From: Vicia villosa
Lineage: Eukaryota; Streptophyta; Magnoliopsida; Fabales; Fabaceae
NCBI RefSeq assembly: GCF_029867415.1
Contig: NC_081183.1
Span: 55,378,336-55,442,335 of the forward strand
Reading direction: 5' to 3'
DNA length: 64,000 nucleotides
Shown here: positions 48,941 to 60,250 of the stretch, piece by piece
Layout: each line of letters starts with the position of its first letter
How positions within the stretch are numbered: position 1 is the stretch's first letter
Made by a program: the position numbers and the translations under genes
Notes under the pieces: generated by a model
What the model was told of the DNA's origin: nothing
Databases searched by the model: none
What the model saw: only the letters and a program-made list of their open reading frames with translations

Positions 48941-50221
48941 AATGTAATTATAGGAAGTGCCATTGAATAAACTATGGAAAAGAAGCTGAATATTGGAGAG
49001 ATGAATTTATACCAATTTGGTGGAAGAGAACTGAATTTATACCAATCTGGAGGAGGAGGAGGAGGAGTTACGCATTAATAAAATGAGATTGTGATTTGTA
49101 ACATGGGTTTATGATTTATAAAAAACGTGGGTTTAGAATTTAGATATGGGGTTTTAAAACAAGTATCAAAGAACGTGAGTTTGTGATTTAAAAAATAAGA
49201 ATGTATGGTTAGTTGACCTGGTAATGAAACATGGGTTTGAATTAATACGTTGGTGAAAGAAGTATTTTTTTTAGGATTTATATTATTTAATATATTTAAT
49301 ATTTAATAATAATTAGTGTGTTTAATCTGTTTAAATCAACTAAAAAGTAGGAAACAATGAATGTAGTTTTTTTAGGGTTTATTTCATTTAATATATTTAA
49401 TAAATTAATAATTATTAATGAAACGTGGTGACAATGAAAGTTGTTTGAGAAAAAAAATATATACCATAAATTAATTTATGTAATTAAATATAATGATATA
49501 AACTATTATTAAATCTTACTCTAAATCCTCAAGAACAATGTTAATCATCTGGTAGTTTTTTCCATTCTTTGGAGTTTGTTTGATGTTGTCCTTTTCCACA
49601 ATATGTGGAATTACATCTGTTAAATTTAAGAAAAAAATTACATATAAATTGAGCCAAATGAATTATAAAGTTTGTTTTTGTAAATTCATAAAAAAATGTG
49701 AAAGTAAATATAAAATATTATATATACCAAGTAATTTATCACCATTTGTAGCTGAGAGGATATATGAAAAAGCAACAAAATCTAAATGATTTGTTGGAAT
49801 TTCATTCACAACTATGTTACTGCACTTTGTAGCTCCCATAAAGTTCAATTTGAACTTGTGTGTTGTCGGTTTGAATTTTTATTTCAGTTTTGGCAACTAA
49901 GACATTTTCAATTAAATAAGTAGAACCTTCCTTTAAGGATTCTTGAAACTGTGTGATAAGTCTTTTCTTCACTGTTGCCTAAATGTTTCCATATATACTA
50001 CAATGAAAAAAAGATGAAAATACCAAAAAAAAATCAATATAGATTGTAAATATTATTATGAAATTAAAAATATAAAATATTTATACCTTTTCGTCAAGTA
50101 GAATTATCTCCAAACTGTTTGTTTCAGATGGATTTTTGAATTCAGGTTGAGTCCACATACAAATGAATCGAACCTTCAAATTCCAATCAATCTTTCCAGC
50201 GTGAATGTTATCAATGAATGT
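48941..50221. repeat. Satellite monomer between solo LTRs 3 and 4
   Basis: Same block-specific variants. The GGA run at about 49050 is one unit longer than in the two monomers before. ATG of exon 1 at 48963. Confidence 0.93.
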
Positions 50222-52324
50222 TGTAACACCCATATATAAATACATACATCAAAGCATATACATATACATGAATCCAAGTATTTGGTACTGAAAATACTTA
50301 TAAGTTCCTAGTTAACACATTATACATATTAATGCCCTAAATACCAAGTTCTAACAACGGCATAATACATACAAGATGTTCAAAACAAAATACTAAGAAC
50401 TAGATCAACAATGATCACAAAAGAAAAATCCACAACGGAAGCTTCGCCATATCCAAAACAAGCATAAGGAATAAGGAAATCAAACTGCTTTCCCCTTACC
50501 CTTCGCGGAACCTGTAGTACCTGAAATCAATATATAATGGGGTGAGATACAACATCTAAGTGAGTTCCCTATCCTATGGATCCTCTCGGCTTTACAAGGT
50601 TCTAACCTATAAGTCTCAAGTCATAAAAGGAACTAGACCTTGAGTTCTCATACTAACATTATATGGAATCATACTTAGAGTTCAACAACTCAACACAAGA
50701 TTATTAATCGGAAACTAATACCAAGGCATCCCTATATTCCCGTCCCCTTCTACGTCTAGGAGGTGGCACGAGTCATGGATCCTTTGGAAAATCTTGACAT
50801 ACGAAATGGATTCGGATTCATGAGCCTTTCCCCATGAATCGTCACTTCACATGGCCCGTACACCATCACAAGTCTCTACCCGTAGGTTCCATTCGTACAC
50901 AAAAGCGGGAATCAAACCTGCCAAGATTATTAGTGCCTCTCTGCACAGTGCCTCTCTGCACGAAGAATGCCTGTTAGCATTCAAAAGAAAATAAAGAAAT
51001 AAAGAATACAATGGTTTCGATTAATACATCATACAATGGTGATCGCTCACGCAAACCACTAGGCCTGTTAGCCTTTCCTCAGAAAATTCAAGTACCCGTA
51101 TGTTCCATATAATGTCTCATCCTAGGTTTCTTTGTTAAGCTAAATAACCTAACAATTCCTAGTTTCCTCACTTAACCTTTATTCACATAACAATGAAGTT
51201 ATTCAAACCTCTCTGATATAAATATATATAACAAAGGTATACTAATCCACCTGCAATAGAACTCAACCAACAATTATTATCATTGTCCGTAAACAAATGG
51301 TAATTTATCACAATTATAGAGTACACAAGCATCATACAAAAGCATAACGTTCTCATGATTCCGAACGAAAACCAACCCAAGTAATCAAGCAAATTCCCGA
51401 CTCTCGATTAAATAATTCTCCTTTGTTCCCAAAACCTACACTACTAGAAATTACACGCTTGTAGCCTACTACTGCTTCGAACGGTGATTAAAACTGAGTT
51501 ACGGTTCAAAAGTTACGATTGAAACAATTTATCTCATTAAACTAAAGAATTGGCTAAGAAAGCTTCAGTTCGCGCCGCGCAACAGCTAGGTCGCGCCGCG
51601 AACCCTCTGGCAGTAGCCAACCCTCATAATCTTCAACAATGTTCGCGCCGTCCAACCTCTGGCAGTGGCAAGTCTCTCAAGGATTCCCATAGCGTTCGCG
51701 CCGCGAACCCCTGTACGCGCCGCGTACTGATGGCAGAATCAAAACCTCTAATAACCTGCATAGTTCGCGCCGCGAAGCGCGCGAAAACTGAGTTCTCAGC
51801 TCTGTTTCTCACACAGTACTCACGGTTCAAACCGGCCAAAACCATTCCAAACCTGCTCTAAATCATACCAATGCATGAAAACAACATATATATGATATAC
51901 TTGTGGATTACCAACAGTTATTCATGGACATTGATGATTTTTGTTCAAAAACCTAGATTTCTCTATGAAATCCCTAATATCCAAACTTATGATTTCTCAT
52001 CCACAATCAAATCTATAAGTTTCTAACTAGAACCCACCTCGATTATGAGTCGTTGATGTCGAAGATGAGTTGATTCGGCGGAGAAATGATGAAGATCCAA
52101 GCTTCTCCTCTTTGCTCCTCTTGCTCTTCCTTCTCTCTACTCTTCTCTCTAACTTTGCCTTTGAAGAAGAATAATGAAGAAGAAAAGCAAAGTGAAGGAT
52201 ATAAGAAAATATCTTAAGTTAGCACTACTAACTCATGTCCAAAAGTATCTCTAATGCACCAATTAATAAAACCTCAGTGTCAGCTAATAACATTAGAGCA
52301 TTTCATTTAATAAGGGGTATTACA
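50222..52324 (-). mobile_element. Solo LTR 4 of a Tekay-like chromovirus
   Basis: 2,103 bp, same ends and TSD. Shares atagcgttcgcg with LTR 3, and acaacggc and aagtgagttcc with LTR 1. It has a private catttcatttaat near its right end. Confidence 0.9.
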
Positions 52325-55300
52325 AATGTAATTATAGGAAGTGCCATTGAATAAACTATGGAAAAGAAGCTGAATATTGGAGAGATGAATTTATACCAAT
52401 TTGGTGGAAGAGAACTGAATTTATACCAATCTGGAGGAGGAGGAGGAGGAGTTACGCATTAATAAAATGAGATTGTGATTTGTAACATGGGTTTATGATT
52501 TATAAAAAACGTGGGTTTAGAATTTAGATATGGGGTTTTAAAACAAGTATCAAAGAACGTGAGTTTGTGATTTAAAAAATAAGAATGTATGGTTAGTTGA
52601 CCTGGTAATGAAACATGGGTTTGAATTAATACGTTGGTGAAAGAAGTATTTTTTTTAGGATTTATATTATTTAATATATTTAATATTTAATAATAATTAG
52701 TGTGTTTAATCTGTTTAAATCAACTAAAAAGTAGGAAACAATGAATGTAGTTTTTTTAGGGTTTATTTCATTTAATATATTTAATAAATTAATAATTATT
52801 AATGAAACGTGGTGACAATGAAAGTTGTTTGAGAAAAAAAATATATACCATAAGTTAATTTATGTAATTAAATATAATGATATAAACTATTATTAAATCT
52901 TACTCTAAATCCTCAAGAACAATGTTAATCATCTGGTAGTTTTTTCCATTCTTTGGAGTTTGTTTGATGTTGTCCTTTTCCACAATATGTGGAATTACAT
53001 CTGTTAAATTTAAGAAAAAAATTACATATAAATTGAGCCAAATGAATTATAAAGTTTGTTTTTGTAAATTCATAAAAAAATGTGAAAGTAAATATATAAT
53101 AGTATATATACCAAGTAATTTATCACCATTTGTAGCTGAGAGGATATATGAAAAAGCAACAAAATCTAAATGATTTGTTGGAATTTCATTCACAACTATG
53201 TTACTGCACTTTATAGCTCCCATAAAGTTCAATTTGAACTTGTGTGTTGTCGGTTTGAATATTGATTTCAGTTTTGGCAACTAAGACATTTTCAATTAAA
53301 TAAGTAGAACCTTCCTTTAAGGATTCTTGAAACTGTGTGATAATTCTTTTCTTCACTATAGCCTGAATGTTTGCATGCTACAATGAAAAAAAGATGAAAA
53401 TACAAAAATAAATCAATATAGATTGTAAATATTATTATGAAATTAAAAATGTAAAATATTTATACCTGTTCGTCAAGTAGAATTATCTCCAAACTGTTTG
53501 TTTCAGATGGATTTTTGAATTCAGGTTGATTCCACATACAAATGAATCGAACCTTCAAATTCCAATCAATCTTTCCAGCGTGAATGTTATCAATGAAAGT
53601 AATTATAGGAAGTGCCATTGAATAAACTATGGAAAAGAAGCTGAATATTGGAGAGATGAATTTATACCAATTTGGTGGAAGAGAACTGAATTTATACCAA
53701 TCTGGAGGAGGAGGAGTTACGCATTAATAAAATGAGATTGTGATTTGTAACATGGGGTTATGATTTATAAAAAACGTGGGTTTATAATTTGGATATGGGG
53801 TTTTAAAACAAGTATCAAAGAACGTGGGTTTGTGATTTAAAAAATAAGAATGTATGGTTAGTTGACCTGGTAATGAAACATGGGTTTGAATTAATAAGTT
53901 GGTGAAAGAAGTAGTTTTTTTAGGATTTATATTATTTAATATATTTAATATTTAATAATAATTAGTGTGTTTAATCTGTTTAAATCAACTAAAAAGTAGG
54001 AAACAATGAATGTAGTTTTTTTAGGGTTTATTTCATTTAATATATTTAATAAATTAATAATTAGTAATGAAACGTGGTGACAATGAAAGTTGTTTGAGAA
54101 AAAAATATATACCATAAATTAATTTATGTAATTAAATATAATGATTAACTATTATTAAATCTTACTCTAAATCCTCAAGAACAATGTTAATCATCTGGTA
54201 GTTTTTTCCATTCTTTGGAGTTTGTTTGATGTTGTCCTTTTCCACAATATGTGGAATTACATCTGTTAAATTTAAGAAAAAAATTACATATAAATTGAGC
54301 CACATGAATTATAAAGTTTGTTTTTGTAAATTCATAAAAAAATGTGAAAGTAAATATAAAATATTATATATACCAAGTAATTTATCACCATTTGTAGCTG
54401 AGAGGATATATGAAAAAGCAACAAAATCTAAATGATTTGTTGGAATTTCATTCACAACTATGTTACTGCACTTTGTAGCTCCCATTAAGTTCAATTTGAA
54501 CTTGTGTGTTGTCGGTTTGAATATTGATTTCAGTTTTGGCAACTAAGACATTTTCAATTAAATATGTAGAACCTTCCTTTAAGGATTCTTGAAACTGTGT
54601 GATAAGTCTTTTCTTCACTGTAGCCTAAATGTTTCCATACTACAATGAAAAAAAGATGAAAATACAAAAAAAAAAATCAATATAGATTGTAAATATTATA
54701 ATGAAATTAAAAATATAAAATATTTATACCTTTTCGAAAAGTAGAATCATCTCCAAACTGTTTGTTTCAGATGGATTTTTGAATTCAGGTTGAGTCCACA
54801 TACAAATGAATCGAACCTTCAAATTCCAAACAATCTTTCCAGCGTGAATGTTATCAATGAAAGTAATTATAGGAAGTGCCATTGAATAAACTATGGAAAA
54901 GAAGCTGAATATTGGAGAGATGAATTTATACCAATTTGGTGGAAGAGAACTGAATTTATACCAATCTGGAGGAGGAGGAGGAGTTACGCATTAATAAAAT
55001 GAGATTGTGATTTGTAACATGGGTTTATGATTTATAAAAAACGTGGGTTTAGAATTTGGATATGGGGTTTTAAAACAAGTATCAAAGAATGTGGGTTTGT
55101 GATTTAAAACATAAGAATGTATGGTTAGTTGACCTGGTAATGAAACATGGGTTTGAATTAATACGTTGGTGAAAGAAGTAGTTTTTTTAGGATTTATATT
55201 ATTTAATATATTTAATATTTAATAATAATTAGTGTGTTTAATCTGTTTAAATCAACTAAAAAGTAGGAAACAATGAATGTAGTTTTTTTAGGGTTTATTT

Positions 55301-57855
55301 CATTTAATATATTTAATAAATTAATAATTAGTAATGAAACGTGGTGACAATGAAAGTTGTTTGAGAAAAAAATATATACCATAAATTAATTTATGTAATT
55401 AAATATAATGGTAAACTATTATTAAATCTTACTCTAAATCCTCAAGAACAATGTTAATCATCTGGTAGTTATTTCCATTCTTTAGAGTTTGTTTGATGTT
55501 GTCCTTTTCCACAATATGTGGAATTACATCTGTTAAATTTAAGAAAAAAATTACATATAAATTGAGCCAAATGAATTATAAAGTTTGTTTTTGTAAATTC
55601 ATAAAAAAATGTGAAAGTAAATATAAAATATTATATATACCAAGTAATTTATCACCATTTGTAGCTGAGAGGATATATGAAAAAGCAACAAAATCTAAAT
55701 GATTTGTTGGAATTTCATTCACAACTATGTTACTGCACTTTGTAGCTCCCATAAAGTTCAATTTGAACTTGTGTGTTGTTGGTTTGAATTTTTATTTCAG
55801 TTTTGGCAACTAAGACATTTTCAATTAAATAAGTAAAACCTTCCTTTAAGGATTCTTGAAACTGTGTGATAAGTCTTTTCTTCAATGTAGCCTGAATGTT
55901 TCCATACTACAATGAAAAAAAAGATGAAAATACAAAAAAAATCAATATAGATTGTAAATATTATTATGAAATTAAAAATATAAAATATTTATACCTTTTC
56001 GTCAAGTAGAATCATCTCCAAACTGTTTGTTTCAGATGGATTTTTGAATTCAGGTTGAGTCCACATACAAATGGATCGAACCTTCAAATTCCAATCAATC
56101 TTTCCAGCGTGAATGTTATCAATGAAAGTAATTATAGGAAGTGCCATTGAATAAACTATGGAAAAGAAGCTGAATATTGGAGAGATGAATTTATACCAAT
56201 TTGGTGGAAGAGAACGGAATTTATACCAATCTGGAGGAGGAGGAGGAGTTACGCATTAATAAAATGAGATTGTGATTTGTAACATGGGTTTATGATTTAT
56301 AAAAAACGTGGGTTTAGAATTTGGATATGGGATTTTAAACAAGTATCAAAGAACGTGGGTTTGTGATTTAAAAAATAAAAATGTATGGTTAGTTGACCTG
56401 GTAATGAAACATGGGTTTGAATTAATACGTTGGTGGAAGAAGTAGGTTTTTTAGGATTTATATTATTTAATATATTTAATATTTAAAAATAATTAGTATG
56501 TTTAATCTGTTTAAATCAACTAAAAAGTAGGAAACAATGAATGTAGTTCTTTTAGGGTTTATTTCATTTAATATATTTAATAAATTAATAATTAGTAATG
56601 AAACGTGGTGACAATGAAAGTGGTTTGAGAAAAAAATATATACCATAAATTAATTTATGTAATTAAATATAATGATAAACTATTATTAAATCTTACTCTA
56701 AATCCTCAAGAACAATGTTAATCATCCGGTAGTTTTTTCCATTCTTTGGAGTTTGTTTGATGTCGTCCTTTTCCACAATATGTGGAATTACATCTAATAA
56801 ATTTAAGAAAAAAATTACATATAAATTGAGCCAAATGAATTATAAAGTTTGTTTTTGTAAATTCTTAAAAAAATGTGAAAGTAAATATGAAATATTATAT
56901 ATACCAAGTAATTTATCACCATTTGTAGCTGAGAGGATATATGAAAAAGCAACAAAATCTAAATGATTTGCTGGAATTTCATTCACAACTATGTTACTGC
57001 ACTTTGTAGCTCCCATTAAGTTCAATTTGAACTTAAGTGTTGTCGGTTTGAATATTGATTTCAGTTTTGGCAACTAAGACATTTTCAATTAAATAAGTAG
57101 AACCTTCCTTTAAGGATTCTTGAAACTGTGTGATAAGTCTTTTCTTCAATGTAGCCTGAATGTTTCCATACTACAATGAAAAAAAGATGAAAATACAAAA
57201 AAAATCAATATAGATTGTAAATATTATTATGAAATTAAAAATATAAAATATTTATACCTTTTCGTCAAGTAGAATCATCTCCAAACTGTTTGTTTCAGAT
57301 GGATTTTTGAATTCAGGTTGAGTCCACATACAAATGAATCGAACCTTCAAATTCCAATCAATCTTTCCAGCGTGAATGTTATCAATGAAAGTAATTATAG
57401 GAAGTGCCATTGAATAAACTATGGAAAAGAAGCTGAATATTGGAGAGATGAATTTATACCAATTTGGTGGAAGAGAACTGAATTTATACCAATCTGGAGG
57501 AGGAGGAGGAGTTACGCATTAATAAAATGAGATTGTGATTTGTAACATGGGTTTATGATTTATAAAAAACGTGGGTTTAGAATTTGGATATGGGGTTTTA
57601 AAACAAGTATCAAAGAACGTGGGTTTGTGATTTAAAAAATAAAAATGTATGGTTGGTTGACCTGGTAATGAAACATGGGTTTGAATTAATACGTTGGTGA
57701 AAGAAGTAGTTTTTTTAGGATTTATATTATTTAATGTATTTAATATTTAATAATAATTAGTGTGTTAAATCTGTTTAAATCAACTAAAAAGTAGGAAACA
57801 ATGAATGTAGTTTTTTTAGGGTTTATTTCATTTAATATATTTAATAAATTAATAA
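52325..57855. repeat. Satellite array C: diverged monomers right of the higher-order repeat
   Basis: ATGs of the RPA70-like exon 1 end at 52347, 53618, 54882, 56147 and 57410; spacing is 1,262-1,271 bp. The monomers from 53.3 to 57.4 kb have clearly more private substitutions than array A (for example gtttgcatgctac, ttcgaaaagtag, tcatccggtag, acttaagtgttg). The last monomer is cut at 57855 by the Tekay-like element, in the AT-rich region above the promoter. Confidence 0.93.
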
Positions 57856-58253
57856 TGTAATGCCCGGTATTATATTTATTCGATCATCCTTATTACTAAT
57901 GTAATTAGTATAAAGTAAGATGGATAAATATGATGTATATTCCACTAATTGATCTTTAGTGTTAACTAAACCTATTGGTGGTAATAGGAAGGGTATAATG
58001 GTATTTTCACCCTTAAGTAGAATAGAGACATGTTTGGTTGATCCTTCTTTTCTTTTCCAAAAACCAGAATTTTGTGAAAGAGATAAAGAGAGGAGAACGT
58101 GGGAAGAGAGGAAGAAGAGAAGAGGAAGTCTCAAACTTGGTCCCATTGTTCAACCTTGCATGCAACCAATTCTGCCCCAAATCTTTCTCTTTCCATCATC
58201 TTCATCTTGCTTCAGCACCATCAGCATCATCATCATCTGATTTCATCTCTAAG

Positions 58254-59732
58254 GTGAGTCCTTAGATAGAAACCATGGGCTTTGCATGTTGGGGTTCTGT
58301 TTGGGGTTTAGGGATTGTGTGATAATTAATGAATACATGAAGCTAATTATGTTGTATTACCTTAAACCCTTGTTGGTTGATGATTCTGAATACAATGCAT
58401 GTTTTAAATTCGTGGGAATCTGGTTAGTAATGCAGGGGATGACTTTAGAAGCACTTTTGGACTGTTATAGAATCCTTAAAAACGCAGAAAAATGGTTCTG
58501 GTTCAGTGTAACCGGTTACGGGTTTTGATGTAACCGGTTACGCAGTTGAAAATTGGGAAATCTAGGCATTTTGCGTGACCGTAACCGGTTACGGTTCCTG
58601 GTGTAACCGGTTACACTGGGCGCAGATGGAAAAATTCAGCAGTTTGGGAAATTCATATCTCCCGTTTCGTGCGTCCGTTTGACGCGTACCATATACCGTT
58701 AGAAAGCTAATTGAGTGTACTATCTAGGGAAATTAACCTTGGTGTTTAAGTAACATTTTTCAATATATCTGATATACCTTCAGTTAAAGTGCGACACTGA
58801 TATTATGTAAATTATGTGTAGTTAGACTGGATTAGCTCATTGATTCTAACTGCTATGTTATGCTAGAATAAGAATGCTATATCTTGATGAAATATGATCA
58901 TTCTATTGGTGCCCATTGTTTCGGTTAAACAATCGGGGTTGTCTGCTTGCGTGCTTTAGCGTTTGCTTATGTGCGTGTGTGCTGAATCGAAGTAGACCAG
59001 GTACTAAGTTACGATTCGGACCATGGGTCCTTGAGTTGTCCGTGGGACTGCCCTGATCATGGATCCTAGAGGCACATACCTGAACTACCGTTGCAGTGTG
59101 CTTGTGAGGTTCTGGAGGCATTTTACTCACTTGCTGTATACACACTCGCGTGCTCAGTATGATGGCGTTATGCGGCTAAGTAAGCCTACGCATAACAGGT
59201 AAACCATCTCTAATGATGCCATGTAGGCTACATCATTAGGTTCCTACCCGGATGGGCTCATGCGTCGAGACGGCGTGTTGCACTTGCTGTTAACACCACG
59301 TGCATACAGATGGTTAATGGGACGGTGTCGCCTCCTAGGCAAGGTCACCTCGCAGCCATGTAGGCTTATGCGAACCCATTTAACCATTCTTGCAGGGTGC
59401 TTGTGCAAGTCTCTTGACAAACAGGCATGGGTGAACCCACCGAGGGTGTGTTATTAACTTAGTCTAGTGGTATTAACGTACTTCTGGATTCCCCGTTTAT
59501 GGATGCGGGTTGTGCACACTTGTTGCTATAATGTATAATAGTATGAGGCAAGTCCAATGGTGGACGAGTCACTTGTTTGCTCTGTACTTGTACCGGAAGT
59601 GAGTATAACCCCGAATCAATGGTGGATTCGGTTTTGATTGCATGTTCCCTTTAGATCCGAGTGGATTAATAGGATAGGCGGGCTCACTGAGATTTAGTAA
59701 TCTCATCCCATTCCAATTATTATTTTTTTCAG
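58254..59732 (+). other. Possible intron inside the Tekay-like LTR
   Basis: Donor AAG/GTGAGTCC at 58254 and acceptor TATTTTTTTCAG/GTGG ending at 59732 are both strong plant splice sites and would define a 1,479-bp intron. The sequence after the acceptor (GGTTCGAGGC, CGGTAAGGGAAAG) resembles that after the acceptor in the solo LTRs. Splicing itself is inferred. Confidence 0.4.
58508..58614. repeat. Four GTAACCGGTTAC palindromes in the Tekay-like LTR
   Basis: Perfect 12-bp palindromes at 58508-58519, 58530-58541, 58581-58592 and 58603-58614. The last extends to the 16-bp palindrome GTGTAACCGGTTACAC (58601-58616). The cluster lies between the putative splice donor and acceptor, as does the CGCG cluster of the solo LTRs. 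Confidence 0.92.
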
Positions 59733-60003
59733 GTGGTTCGAGGCAAGATCGCGGTAAGGGAAAGATGGATTAGATCTCTTGGCGATGCTTGGATATTTCT
59801 TTTAGCTCTTATCGTGCTTGCTAGTTTTTGTATTTTGGATATGTACCGTTGTGATGTACCTGTATTTTGGCCATGATACATTCGGCTTTTGTATTCGTGT
59901 ACTTCTATTTTCCGCTGCAAACATTATGTAACTGTTGTCTTATGAACCATATTTAATACTTTATGCATATTATTCTAGACAAATATGTGTGGGGTATTAC
60001 AGT

Positions 60004-60015
60004 TGGTATCAGAGC
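60004..60015 (+). other. Primer binding site, initiator Met tRNA type
   Basis: TGGTATCAGAGC two bases after the LTR is the standard plant retrotransposon site for the 3' end of initiator methionine tRNA. Confidence 0.9.
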
Positions 60016-60049
60016 AGGTCGATCCTCGACTTTGCTAAGACGCATCACA

Positions 60050-60250
60050 ATGCAGTACAATTCTGCCTCATATGTGTATAAGCAGTATGATTCCTTATGT
60101 CTTATTTATGGCATTGAGTCTGATCAACTTGATTCCATGCGTAGGACAGACAGGGAGATGGCTGAGCAACGCAGAGGTCCCGTAAGGCCCAGAACTAGGA
60201 ATGTGGAGCCCGAGCATGAAGCCGGAGGTGCAGGCGTGCCTTGGCAGTAG
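60050..60250 (+). pseudogene. gag: gag N-terminal end, cut by TAG (Tekay-like element)
   Basis: The frame with ATG at 60050 (MQYNSASYVYKQYDSLCL) is in phase with the long gag-pol frame at 60251 and separated from it only by one TAG at 60248-60250. The stop lies in a Gln/Met-rich run, so CAG to TAG is the simplest origin. An alternative start would be the ATG at 60137. The open frame extends upstream to 59963, into the LTR, without meaning. Confidence 0.65.

Larger units (their letters stand above)
40055..53600. repeat. Higher-order repeat: monomer plus solo LTR, four units
   Basis: LTR starts are spaced 3,382, 3,382 and 3,403 bp. Each unit is a 2,103-2,122-bp LTR, its 5-bp duplication and one monomer of about 1,274 bp. 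The fifth equivalent site at 53596-53600 (AAAGT) is empty, which marks the right edge. Variants shared only within this block show that the composite unit was amplified after the LTR had inserted. Confidence 0.92.
57856..60001 (+). repeat. 5' LTR of the Tekay-like element
   Basis: 2,146 bp, TGTAATGCCC to GGGGTATTACA. It resembles the solo LTRs in length, ends and internal order but not closely in sequence. The purine-rich stretch at 58074-58130 mirrors a similar one in the solo LTRs. The short ORFs within (for example at 57959, 58038, 58286 and 59260) have no homology I recognise and are left out. Confidence 0.9.

Noticed and set aside
58286..59457. Short ORFs in the Tekay-like LTR (58286-58528, 58903-59145, 59260-59457)
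   Set aside because: They lie in LTR sequence, overlap the putative intron, and show no recognisable domain.
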